A stretch of DNA of 64,000 bases, taken from assembly GCF_002844375.1 (NCBI RefSeq), contig NZ_CP024199.1, positions 1,004,001-1,068,000 on the forward strand, written 5' to 3'. Origin of the DNA: Thalassospira marina (lineage in GTDB: Bacteria > Pseudomonadota > Alphaproteobacteria > Rhodospirillales > Thalassospiraceae). This document shows positions 44,249 to 51,816 of the stretch, one piece after another. A model generated the notes under the pieces. The model ran no database searches. It was not told the origin of the DNA and saw nothing but the letters and a program-made list of their open reading frames with translations. A program made the translations under genes and the position numbers. Numbering within the stretch: position 1 is the first letter of the stretch; every line of letters begins with the position of its first letter.

Positions 44249-44281
44249 CGAAGGTGGATAACGGGTTAACGGGGTCGCGGC

Positions 44282-45265
44282 TTAATCGGTCAGAAAATCA
44301 AGGACGGCATCGTTTAACGGTTTTGCGCATTCCTCAGGCAGCCAGTGGCCGCAATCGGGGATGACCAGCCCTTTGACATGGGTGCCATATTCACCAAGCT
44401 GGTCGGCTTCAAGCTGGCCCATGCCGCCATGTCCACCGCCGCCAATGGCCAGCACGGGCATGGAAAGTTTGTTTTTCGCCAGCGATTTGTTGCGGGCGGC
44501 GGTTTCGTTCAGGGCGCGGTAATATTCAAATGACGCATGAAGCGTGTGCGGCTTGGCATAGGACGCGCCGTAAAGGTCCAGCAGCTCATTGGTAAAGGCT
44601 GCGCGGTTGGTTGCATGTTCCTTGATGAAATGTTCAAGGAACATGCGTTCATGGCCGGTAACCAGGGTTTCGGCAAGGTTGTTACCCGCAGCAAAAAAGC
44701 TGAAATGCCAGACCAGTGATTCGCCTTCGGGGGTGAAAGCCGGGAAATCATAAAGGCGATGATCAGGGATCGGTGCCTCCATAAAAATCAGCTTGCGAAT
44801 ATCCTTCTGGTGGCTAACCGCCATGGGGTAGGTGTTCCAGATGCCAATGTCATGGGCGACCAGATCAAACGGGGCATCAGGGCTGAACTGTTTTGCCAGC
44901 CCATACAGGATAGGCGATATAACCTGCCCGACATAGGATTTGGGCACGGCAGATTGCCCCAAACCGGGCAGATCAACGGCAACAACGCTGTGCGTTTTGG
45001 CAAGCAGCGGCATTAGCTGGTGCCATTCATACCAGCTTTGCCCAAACCCATGCACCAGAAAGGCCAACGGCCCAGAACCGCCTTTGACATAATGAAGGCG
45101 AACGCCGTTGATTTCGGCATAGCTGCTTTCAAAGCCCGCAGGAACCGGGAATTCGGATTCTGGCTGGGATTGCGGCTTGGCCTTTGGTTGGGGCTGGGTT
45201 TGCGCGTGGGAATTGGCTGAAAAAAGGGCAGCAGAAAGCGCTACCGCAAGCAGCAGTTTACGCAT
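44282..45265 (-). CDS. cif: Exported Cif-type epoxide hydrolase
   Basis: The 327-residue protein starts with a signal peptide (MRKLLLAVALSAALFSANSHA) and a Gln/Pro/Lys linker, then an alpha/beta hydrolase very similar to Pseudomonas aeruginosa Cif as I recall that sequence. The Cif active-site residues all occur at a constant offset of +10: nucleophile D139 in VAHDIGIWNTYP, E163 in FMEAPIPDHR, H187 in SLVWHFSFFA, Y249 in ASFEYYRALNE and H307 in DCGHWLPEE; the oxyanion motif is VHGFGQSWYEWH. The H187/Y249 ring-opening pair with E163 marks true Cif enzymes rather than dehalogenases. It should hydrolyse epoxides in the periplasm or outside the cell. It is downstream of an MFS gene, with 32 bases between, and regulated by the divergent TetR gene. 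Confidence 0.93.
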   Translation of the reverse strand: MRKLLLAVALSAALFSANSHAQTQPQPKAKPQSQPESEFPVPAGFESSYAEINGVRLHYVKGGSGPLAFLVHGFGQSWYEWHQLMPLLAKTHSVVAVDLPGLGQSAVPKSYVGQVISPILYGLAKQFSPDAPFDLVAHDIGIWNTYPMAVSHQKDIRKLIFMEAPIPDHRLYDFPAFTPEGESLVWHFSFFAAGNNLAETLVTGHERMFLEHFIKEHATNRAAFTNELLDLYGASYAKPHTLHASFEYYRALNETAARNKSLAKNKLSMPVLAIGGGGHGGMGQLEADQLGEYGTHVKGLVIPDCGHWLPEECAKPLNDAVLDFLTD

Positions 45266-45297
45266 TTTGGAAAACTCCGTTTATGGGATGGGGGATG

Positions 45298-46503
45298 TTA
45301 GTGCTGGCGCGCGCCAGCGGGGAAACCGTTGCGCCGGGCGCTAAACGCGATGAAAAGGCCAATCAGGATCAGGACCAAAACGACGGGTGGGAACGTTGCC
45401 GCGCCCCCTTTTTCCAGCAGGATGCCACCCACCATGCTGCCACCGGCAATCGCTGCATTCCAGATCACCACATTCATCGAAAGGGCAATATCGGCACCGG
45501 GGCCAGCAGTATCGGCCAGGGCGGTTTGAAGCTGGGTCGCGGCACCGCCAAAGGTAAGGCCCCATATGCCGGTCGCGATCATAAGAACCACCGGGTTTGC
45601 ACCAACAATGCTAAGCACGACAAGGGTCAGGGCAAATGTTGCCAGGGCCACAAGAACCGAAAGGCGCAAGGCACGGTCAATAACCCGGCCCGTAACCCAG
45701 ATGCCAACCAACGCCGCAACACCAAAAACCAGCAGAACCAGATCAACATGGTCGGCCAGCCCGGCCCGGGCCGAAAACGGCGCGATATAGGTGTAAAGAA
45801 CGTTATGCGCCAGCATCCAGAACAGAACGACCGATAGAACGGCCCGCACGCCCGGCATGGCGGCAACACGAAACAGGCTGCCCTGTTTGCGGCCCTTTTG
45901 CCCCGGATAGTCCGGCACGGATGCCAGAATCCACACAATCAGCGCCAGTGTCATTGCCGACATGACCCAAAATGCCAGCCGCCAGCCAATGACCGACCCC
46001 AGCCAGGTGCCCAGCGGCACACCAACCGATAATGCAATGGGGGTGCCTACCATTGCCAGGGCCAGGGCGCGGCCCTGCTGGTGGGGTTCGACCATGCGCC
46101 GGGCGTAACCTGCAATCAGGCTCCAGGCAAGACCGGCCGAACAGCCCGCTAAAAAACGCGCCAGCATGGTCAGCCAGTAGCTGGTTGAAAAGGCGGTGGC
46201 CGAATTGAACAGGAAAAAACCAATCACGGTCAGCAGCAGGACCGACCGGCGCGGCCAGGTTTGCGTCAATAACGTAAGTGGAATTGCAGCAAGCAGCGAC
46301 CCCACGGCATAGGCCGCAACCGATTGCCCGGCAAGCGATTGCGAAACAGCAAGCCCATCAGCCATTTGCGGCAAAAGGCCCGCTGGCAGGGTTTCGGTGG
46401 CGATGCAGATAAAGCCCGTCATGGCGAGCGCCAGAAGGGCCGCAACGGGAAGTTTTTCGCGATCAGGCGGGTGCCTGAACGGTTGTGAAGGGAAGTCTGA
46501 CAT
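45298..46503 (-). CDS. MFS transporter of the cif-type operon
   Basis: The 401-residue protein has twelve spans of the DHA1 drug/H+ antiporter type (GFICIATETLPAGLLPQMADGLAVSQSLAGQSVAAYAVGSL at span 1, LTQTWPRRSVLL in the 2-3 loop, and LIAGYARRMVEP in the 4-5 region). It is the first gene of the operon that contains the Cif-type hydrolase, in the same place as the MFS gene of the P. aeruginosa cif operon. Its substrate is unknown; an epoxide, its diol or a host/marine metabolite is a reasonable guess. The ATG at 46503 has AGGAAGACGTC upstream. Confidence 0.9.
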   Translation of the reverse strand: MSDFPSQPFRHPPDREKLPVAALLALAMTGFICIATETLPAGLLPQMADGLAVSQSLAGQSVAAYAVGSLLAAIPLTLLTQTWPRRSVLLLTVIGFFLFNSATAFSTSYWLTMLARFLAGCSAGLAWSLIAGYARRMVEPHQQGRALALAMVGTPIALSVGVPLGTWLGSVIGWRLAFWVMSAMTLALIVWILASVPDYPGQKGRKQGSLFRVAAMPGVRAVLSVVLFWMLAHNVLYTYIAPFSARAGLADHVDLVLLVFGVAALVGIWVTGRVIDRALRLSVLVALATFALTLVVLSIVGANPVVLMIATGIWGLTFGGAATQLQTALADTAGPGADIALSMNVVIWNAAIAGGSMVGGILLEKGGAATFPPVVLVLILIGLFIAFSARRNGFPAGARQH

Positions 46504-46523
46504 GACGTCTTCCTAATTATGTA

Positions 46524-46586
46524 CTGATCGATACGGAAGTATTGCGTCAGCCCATGCTTGTCAATGACTAATGTATCGACTATTTC
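46524..46586. promoter_or_regulatory. Overlapping divergent promoters and palindromic operator of the cif-type locus
   Basis: Minus-strand promoter for the MFS-cif operon: TTGACA (complement of 46559-46564), 17 bases, TACTTC (46536-46541). Plus-strand promoter for the TetR gene: TTGTCA (46558-46563), 17 bases, TATTTC (46581-46586). The two -35 boxes share five bases. A gapped palindrome CTGA-N3-ATAC-N4-GTAT-N4-TCAG (46524-46550) covers the operon's -10 box and is the likely TetR site; CGATAC/GTATCG half-sites also flank the plus -10. Confidence 0.7.
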
Positions 46587-46607
46587 ATAAGTCAGGAGGA
46601 CGACCGC

Positions 46608-47207
46608 ATGGCACGTACAGGCAGACCAAGAGAATTTGACCGGCAAGCAGCCCTTGAAATGGCGCTGGTTTTGTTTTGGCAACAGGGGTTTGAACCCACA
46701 TCGCTAAACCAGCTCAAGGAAGTGATGGGGGGAATATCGCCAACCAGCTTTTATGCGGCCTTCGGCTCAAAGGAGCAGCTGTTTCGCGAGGTTGTTGCGC
46801 TGTATCGCAGCCAGCAGGGGCAGGTGACCGATGTTTTGTTTGATGAAAACATTCCCCCCCGGCAGGCAATTGAACAATGCCTGCGCCAGTCGGTGCATAT
46901 GCAAACCGATAAAACCCATCCGCTGGGGTGCCTGGTCACCATGGGCGCAACAAATTGCGGCCCGACGGGCGATGCCGTCGTGCAGCTTCTGCGGGACGAA
47001 CGGTTAAAAAACTTTGGCGGCATCAAAAGGCAGCTTGAACGTGCCGTCACCAGCGGTGCATTGCCGTCAAACGCCGATATACCGGCACTTGCCGCGACGA
47101 TAAATACCTTCCTGAATGGCATATCGCTTGCCGCACGCGACGGGGTGGGCGAAGACGACCTTCAGGCATCGGTTGGCAATATCATGCGCCTGTGGGACGC
47201 GGCCTGA
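46608..47207 (+). CDS. TetR-family repressor (CifR-like position)
   Basis: The 199-residue protein has an N-terminal TetR helix-turn-helix (FDRQAALEMALVLFWQQGFEPTSLNQLKEVMGGISPTSFYAAFGSKEQLFREVV) and a helical ligand domain with two cysteines (HPLGCLVTMGATNCGP). It is divergent from the MFS-cif operon, as cifR is in Pseudomonas, where the repressor is released by epoxides. ATG 46608 has AGGAGGA at ideal spacing. It very probably represses the operon through the palindrome at 46524-46550; epoxide sensing is inference. Confidence 0.9.
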   Translation: MARTGRPREFDRQAALEMALVLFWQQGFEPTSLNQLKEVMGGISPTSFYAAFGSKEQLFREVVALYRSQQGQVTDVLFDENIPPRQAIEQCLRQSVHMQTDKTHPLGCLVTMGATNCGPTGDAVVQLLRDERLKNFGGIKRQLERAVTSGALPSNADIPALAATINTFLNGISLAARDGVGEDDLQASVGNIMRLWDAA

Positions 47208-47268
47208 CAGTGGTTTTTGGGTGCCGGGCGGTGGGGAACCCGCTTTGCGCTGGTGTTTCCAGTGCGTT

Positions 47269-47748
47269 TTATGCCAGCCCGAAAACCCCGGCCAACCAGC
47301 CAGCAGCCCCGGCGACCATGGCATAGCGCGCGGCTTTGCCCAGGGTAACAAGAATGATGAAAGGCAGGAACCGCACGCGCATTGCCCCGGCAACAAGGGT
47401 AATGGGATCACCAATCACCGGCAGCCAGGCAAATAACAGCGCCCATAGGCCAAAACGGGAAAACCACGCACAGGCGCGCTGATAATCGCGTTCGGAAACG
47501 GGGAACCAGCGGGCATGGCGGAACCGTTCAATCGCAATGCCCAGCAGCCAGTTCACCAGCGACCCCGCAACATTGCCCAGGGTTGCCACCAGCACAAGCA
47601 GGCGCACATCATGGTTGCCCGCCCCGACAAGGGCAGCCAAAACCGCCTCGGAAGATCCGGGCAGCAGGGTGGCAGATGTGAAAGCGGATAAAAACAGCCC
47701 GCCATAAACCAGCATGGATGCGATCATATGGCAGGACATACCGTTCAC
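47269..47748 (-). CDS. YqaA family membrane protein (DedA-related)
   Basis: The 159-residue protein has four to five membrane spans and the YqaA pattern: FLSAFTSATLLPGSSEAVLAALV, LGNVAGSLVNWLLGIAIERF, WFSRFGLWALLFAWLPVIGDPITLVAGAMRVRFLPFI. The FSRFG-x7-WLPVIGDP segment is the SNARE-associated/DedA core. Such proteins affect membrane potential or lipid distribution; the exact role is unknown. Single gene. Start ATG 47748, though internal ATGs at codons 4 and 8-9 are possible. Confidence 0.87.
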   Translation of the reverse strand: MNGMSCHMIASMLVYGGLFLSAFTSATLLPGSSEAVLAALVGAGNHDVRLLVLVATLGNVAGSLVNWLLGIAIERFRHARWFPVSERDYQRACAWFSRFGLWALLFAWLPVIGDPITLVAGAMRVRFLPFIILVTLGKAARYAMVAGAAGWLAGVFGLA

Positions 47749-47808
47749 TGGCGGATCGGTCTATGGGAATGTTTGCCGTGTTGCGGCTTGTGGCGCTGAT
47801 GATACCGG

Positions 47809-48555
47809 TTAAGCCGGTTTTGCCGCTATAGGTGCGATCAGGCCAAGCGTCAGGTTGAATGTACGCAGGCAGGCCTGAATGATGAGGATCGCCAGTTCAT
47901 CTGTTACCGGCGTTGTTTCTTTGCGTGCGAGGGCGGTGTTTAGGGCGGCGGCCTTGTTAAGGGCAGCGTCATAACGCTGCCTGTCATTAATATCGATAAT
48001 GGCGGGCAGGTAGCGTGCCTGTGCCAGATCGTGATTTAGCAACAATCGGGCAAGGCGGCCATTTTGGCCGGGAAACGGCTGCTGGTTGATGAAAAGCGCG
48101 TGCCAGCGGGCCGCATGAATAAGCGGGTGTTGCCCGGATGGTGGGCGATGCTGCGCAACAAGATCGGCGATTTTGGCATCCTGATCGGGCGTGGTTCTGG
48201 CGCTTGGCGATAGGTGCCCGGTTTGCAGGATGGTATGGAGTTCCAATATGCCCTGCGCATCAAGCGGCCTGTTTTGGCGCGCCATTTTTTCCAGGTGATA
48301 AATGGCGTCGCGATGGCGGATGACCTCAAGATGTTCGGCAATTGATTTGCCGCCAACCGTGATGCCTTCGAGGATAACCTTTGTTTCGCGCAAGCTCAGC
48401 CCGTTTCCGGCAAGGGCGTTGGAATGATAGATCCAGTCAAGATGATGTTTTTCGCGCAGCGATGATGCCGTGTGGCGTGGCAGGGGCATGCAGCCAGCAA
48501 GCCGGGATTTTGCGTGATCGACCTGTTTTAGCAGGTCAGCAAGGTTGGCATTCAT
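47809..48555 (-). CDS. Degenerate Fic-domain protein
   Basis: The 248-residue protein has the Fic fold in recognisable order: an N-terminal helix with IYHSNALAGNGLSLRETKVILEG, then HRDAIYHLEKMA, LHTIL, and the active-site loop LFINQQPFPGQNGRLARLLLNHDL. In active Fic enzymes the loop is H-P-F-x-D/E-G-N-G-R; here His is Q159, the acidic residue is G163 and the Gly is Q164, while N165, G166, R167 and R170 remain. The inhibitory S-x-x-x-E-G/N motif reads S45-N-A-L-A49-G-N, so its Glu is lost too. The frame is intact and lacks decay, so this looks like a maintained pseudo-enzyme, not an AMP-transferase. Start ATG 48555 is chosen before MNANLADLL; ATGs further upstream are possible. Confidence 0.85.
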   Translation of the reverse strand: MNANLADLLKQVDHAKSRLAGCMPLPRHTASSLREKHHLDWIYHSNALAGNGLSLRETKVILEGITVGGKSIAEHLEVIRHRDAIYHLEKMARQNRPLDAQGILELHTILQTGHLSPSARTTPDQDAKIADLVAQHRPPSGQHPLIHAARWHALFINQQPFPGQNGRLARLLLNHDLAQARYLPAIIDINDRQRYDAALNKAAALNTALARKETTPVTDELAILIIQACLRTFNLTLGLIAPIAAKPA

Positions 48556-48709
48556 TGCAGATATTCCGGCAAACGGGGCGCACAGCACGGGCGGAGCCAT
48601 GATTCTAGCACGACCGCACCCATGCAATGCATTTTTTGCGCAGATAGGGGCGTGATGTGAAGGGCCGGGTTTGCTGCGGATGCAGAAATTTGCGGGATAA
48701 AAAAGGGGA

Positions 48710-48738
48710 AGCCCGACACATGGGAGATGTGCCGGGCT
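48710..48738 (-). terminator. Terminator after ohr
   Basis: A 12-base stem with one G-T pair (AGCCCGGCACAT / ATGTGTCGGGCT, 5-base loop) lies 57 bases past the ohr stop and is followed on the minus strand by TCCCCTTTTTT. Confidence 0.75.
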
Positions 48739-48794
48739 GGAAATGGGCGGATCAGTTCTGGGGGAGTGAGCCGCCGCCCTGTAGACGTTTAAGA

Positions 48795-49220
48795 TCAGAC
48801 GATGTGAAGACGGACATCGACATTGCCGCGAAGGGCGTTGGAATAGGGGCAGATTTTATCGGCGGTTTCGACGAGCTTTTCGGCATCGGCGCGATCAAGA
48901 CCCGGCAGGGAGATGTGCAGGTCAACATCAAGGCCAAAGCCACCGGCATCACGCGGGCCAATGCCAACGGTTGCCTTGATGGAAGCATCTTTCGGGGTTT
49001 TCGGTGCGCCCTGCGAGGAAGCAGCCTTCATTGCGCCGATAAAGCAGGCGGAATAACCCATTGCGAAAAGCTGTTCGGGATTGTTGCCTTCGCCGCCGGC
49101 ACCACCGAGTTCTTTCGGCGTGGTCAGTTTGACTTCGATCGAGCCATCTTCGGTTTTGGCATGACCATCACGGCCACCGGTTGCAGAGCCAGAAGTACGG
49201 TACAGAACTTTAACAGACAT
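48795..49220 (-). CDS. ohr: Organic hydroperoxide resistance protein Ohr
   Basis: This 141-residue OsmC-fold peroxidase begins MSVKVLYRTSGSATGGRDGHAK, the standard Ohr opening. The two catalytic cysteines are C59 (GYSACFIGAM) and C124 (KICPYSNALRGN), with R17 and E49 positioned to stabilise the peroxide. It reduces lipid and other organic hydroperoxides using lipoylated proteins. The third ATG (49220) is chosen because AAGGA lies 8 bases upstream; ATGs at 49229 and 49226 are too close to it. It lies downstream of an esterase gene on the same strand, and OhrR is divergent from that gene, so the pair probably forms an OhrR-controlled operon. Confidence 0.95.
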   Translation of the reverse strand: MSVKVLYRTSGSATGGRDGHAKTEDGSIEVKLTTPKELGGAGGEGNNPEQLFAMGYSACFIGAMKAASSQGAPKTPKDASIKATVGIGPRDAGGFGLDVDLHISLPGLDRADAEKLVETADKICPYSNALRGNVDVRLHIV

Positions 49221-49323
49221 TTTCATCATCCTTGGTTTTCAGTGTTTCAAGATCGATGCGCAATGATGCGCTAGACATGGGGTGCAGGGCGAAACCTGCA
49301 ACCCCGTTTCGGGTTTGGTCGTC

Positions 49324-50358
49324 TTAGTTGGCGTGCAGGGCGTTTTTCAGGAAAGCGACACCCTGGTCGATAGCAGCACGGGCCGCCGGGGTTTCGGAAA
49401 GGGCGTTCAGCATGACAAAATCATGGATGGTGCCGTTGTATCGGGTTGAAGTCACGGTGACACCGGCCTGTGACAATTTACGGGCATAGGCTTCTCCTTC
49501 GTCGCGCAACACGTCGTTTTCATCCGTGATCACCAGGGCCGGTGCCTGACCGGCAAGCTGGTCGTGGCTGGCATGGATCGGCGTGATTTTCGGGTCATTA
49601 CGGTCAACGTTTTCGGGCAGGTATGCGTTCCAGAACCATTTCATCGCATCGCGGGTCAACCACGGGCCATTGGCAAATTCGGTGTAGGAACCATTATCGA
49701 AATTGGCATCGGTTACCGGGTAATAAAGCAGCTGTGCGGTGATGGCCGGGCCTTTGCGTTCGTTTGCCAGCAGGGAAACAACCGCTGTCATGTTGCCACC
49801 AACACTGTCACCGGCAATGGCGAGGCGGGTGGGGTCGACATTAAGCTGTTCGGCGTGATCCGCGACATATTTGGTCACCGCGTAATCCTGTTCGATGGCG
49901 GTGGGATATTTGGCCTCGGGCGAACGTTCATAATCGACAAAGACCAGAACGGCATTGGCACCAACGGCGAGTTCGCGAACCAGACGGTCGTGGGTATCCG
50001 TACCGCCCATGACCCAGCCTGCACCGTGGAAATAAACAATAACCGGCAGGCGATCGGTGTTGCCTTTGGGGCGGAAGATGCGAACGCGGGTAGCACCGGT
50101 CGGTCCGACCGGCAGGGTGCGGTCTTCGGTATCAACGGCGGGGGCGGCAACCGGGCCAGCCTGTGCGCCGGAAAGAACGTTGCGGGCCTGATCAGGTGTC
50201 AGGGTGTAGATCGCCGGGGCATTGGCAGCGGCCAGGGCATTGATGAAGTTCTGGGTGGCCGGTTCGAGAACCGGGGCGTCTGCTTTGGCGTCGGTGGCGA
50301 AGGTTGCGGTGGCCAGTGCCAGTGCAGCGGCAGCAACGGTTGATTTCAGCTTGTTCAT
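49324..50358 (-). CDS. Exported alpha/beta hydrolase (hormone-sensitive-lipase-type esterase)
   Basis: The 344-residue protein has a signal peptide (MNKLKSTVAAAALALATATFATDAKA) and an HSL-type esterase domain: oxyanion motif YFHGAGWVMG, nucleophile IAGDSVGGNMT, acid VITDENDVLRDEGE and His in YNGTIHDFVML. It should act in the periplasm or outside on carboxylic esters. ATG 50358 has AGGA upstream; the longer frame to 50424 is unlikely. It lies between ohrR (divergent) and ohr (103 bases downstream, same strand), with a hairpin-forming segment near 49280-49306. This position suggests control by organic peroxide and a link to oxidised lipids. Confidence 0.9.
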   Translation of the reverse strand: MNKLKSTVAAAALALATATFATDAKADAPVLEPATQNFINALAAANAPAIYTLTPDQARNVLSGAQAGPVAAPAVDTEDRTLPVGPTGATRVRIFRPKGNTDRLPVIVYFHGAGWVMGGTDTHDRLVRELAVGANAVLVFVDYERSPEAKYPTAIEQDYAVTKYVADHAEQLNVDPTRLAIAGDSVGGNMTAVVSLLANERKGPAITAQLLYYPVTDANFDNGSYTEFANGPWLTRDAMKWFWNAYLPENVDRNDPKITPIHASHDQLAGQAPALVITDENDVLRDEGEAYARKLSQAGVTVTSTRYNGTIHDFVMLNALSETPAARAAIDQGVAFLKNALHAN

Positions 50359-50423
50359 GACAGAGTCCTTTCCAAATTCTGGTGTGTGGCGGTGTATCGC
50401 CGTTCGGTGCATTTTGAATAGCA

Positions 50424-50508
50424 CACGATTTAATCGTGCACGATCTAATTTTGAGAATGTCAGGTATGCGATAAAATCGCTTGATATTTAATCGTGCGCG
50501 ACTTAATT
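50424..50508. promoter_or_regulatory. Duplicated palindromic OhrR operator region
   Basis: A perfect 7+1+7 palindrome CACGATTTAATCGTG (50424-50438) overlaps a 22-base element starting TTTAATCGTGC and ending TAATT (50429-50450). A second copy with three changes lies at 50487-50508, 58 bases apart. Between them is GCGAT-AAA-ATCGC (50468-50480). These sit between the divergent esterase-ohr and ohrR genes. Confidence 0.75.
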
Positions 50509-50538
50509 GTTCGGGTTCGACATATTCAGGAGATGAAA

Positions 50539-50982
50539 ATGGCAGACAAACAGAAGCTGACGCTTGATCAGCTATTGTGTTTTTCGGTCTATTCGACCGG
50601 GCATGCCTTTAACCGTATCTATAAGCCATTGCTGGACCGGGTCGGGCTGACTTACCCGCAATATCTGGTGATGGTGGTGCTGTGGCAGGAAGATGGCCAG
50701 ACAGTACGCAGTATTGGCGGCAAGCTGTTTTTGGAAAGCAGCACGCTGACCCCGCTGATCAAGCGGCTGGAAAGTGCCGGTTTGCTGACCCGTGAACGCG
50801 ACCGCGAAGATGAACGCCAGGTGCGTGTGGTTCTGACCCAGCAGGGCCGTGACTTGCAAAAAGAAGCCGAAAACGTACCCGATTGCGTTTTTGAAGCCTG
50901 CGGGATGCATCTGGACGAATTGATTGACCTGAACCAGAAGCTGGTGACGCTGCGCACCTCGCTGGAAAAGGCGGCGGAATAA
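50539..50982 (+). CDS. ohrR: OhrR, MarR-family organic peroxide sensor
   Basis: The 147-residue protein matches OhrR: LDQLLCFSVYSTGHAFNRIYKPLLDRVGLTYPQYLVMVVLWQ near the N-terminus with the peroxide-reactive cysteine C14, then the winged helix (SIGGKLFLESSTLTPLIKRLESAGLLTRERDREDERQVRVVLT). Two further cysteines, C116 and C121, place it in the two-Cys class that forms a disulfide on oxidation. It represses its targets until organic hydroperoxide oxidises C14. ATG 50539 has AGGAG six bases upstream. It diverges from the esterase-ohr genes over duplicated palindromes and probably also represses itself. Confidence 0.93.
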   Translation: MADKQKLTLDQLLCFSVYSTGHAFNRIYKPLLDRVGLTYPQYLVMVVLWQEDGQTVRSIGGKLFLESSTLTPLIKRLESAGLLTRERDREDERQVRVVLTQQGRDLQKEAENVPDCVFEACGMHLDELIDLNQKLVTLRTSLEKAAE

Positions 50983-51183
50983 CGTTTTTCCGCGAGAATT
51001 GCCGCCGATGACGGCGCTGCGTGTGGCCCGTTTTGCCGATGAACCCGAAACCGTCCTGCAAGGATGGCCGGGGGCGTGGCATAAGTGCTGCGATGGAAGG
51101 GGTTTTGCAAATGCAATGCGCCTGCCAGCAGGGCCGGCAGGCGCAGAATGGGAATGGGTAAACGTGTCAAAAAGGCGTGTGCC

Positions 51184-51570
51184 TTAGACAAGGCCAGAGA
51201 GCAGCGCGACCGCGCCAACCAGCATGGCGACATGTTGCAGCAGCATGCCGATGGCTTGTGAACCGCCGGGAAGGCGCAGAACGCCAAGCGCGTGCAAGAT
51301 GCGGGCAATGATAAAGGCCGCCACCAGACCCCAAAGGAACTGGGCCGGGATATAGCCGGTAATTTCCAGTGCCGCGCACAGCATGACCATGAGCGGGGCA
51401 TTTTCGATGAAATTGCCATGCGCGCGAATACGGCGGCGCAGGGCGGAATCATCGGCATCGCCCAGTCCGACGCGAAGATCGCGGCGACGGAAAGATACAT
51501 GCAGGCTGAGAATGATCAGAAGCAGGGTGAATATGCCGGTAAGAAAGGCTGTTGCCGGAATGTGCAGCAT
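51184..51570 (-). CDS. MAPEG family membrane protein
   Basis: The 128-residue protein has four membrane spans and the MAPEG family motif RRIRAHGNFIENAPLMVMLCAALEITG. Members include glutathione S-transferase-type and related membrane enzymes; in bacteria most have unknown substrates. The location near ohr suggests, weakly, a role in detoxification. Single gene. Start ATG 51570. Confidence 0.9.
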   Translation of the reverse strand: MLHIPATAFLTGIFTLLLIILSLHVSFRRRDLRVGLGDADDSALRRRIRAHGNFIENAPLMVMLCAALEITGYIPAQFLWGLVAAFIIARILHALGVLRLPGGSQAIGMLLQHVAMLVGAVALLSGLV

Positions 51571-51767
51571 GGATCGTTTCCTGTGGTTTCAAGCCTTTTT
51601 TCCCTGATAAGGCCCGTTTGTTATTGCCTGCCCATCATTTGCACCCCGCCAATGCGCAGGGAATGTAATTTGAGGGCGAGAAAAGCCCGTGTTTGAGCAC
51701 CCAAGGGCAGATTAGGCCCAAAACAGGATTTCGCAAATAGGGATAAGTGCCTTTGCACACAGCAAAA

Positions 51768-51794
51768 ACGGCGATGAGGGTTTCATCGCCGTTT
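51768..51794 (-). terminator. Rho-independent terminator after the chemoreceptor gene
   Basis: A perfect 11-base stem (AACGGCGATGA / TCATCGCCGTT, 5-base loop) lies 23 bases past the chemoreceptor stop and is followed on the minus strand by a five-T run. Confidence 0.88.
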
Positions 51795-51816
51795 GCGTGG
51801 AAGGCTTGAGTACGGG

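Noticed and set aside
44282..45265. Haloalkane dehalogenase as an alternative call
   Set aside because: The His/Tyr ring-opening pair and Glu of Cif-type epoxide hydrolases are all present.
49564..50343. 259-codon plus-strand frame over the esterase gene
   Set aside because: Opposite-strand shadow; the minus strand has a signal peptide and complete esterase catalytic residues.
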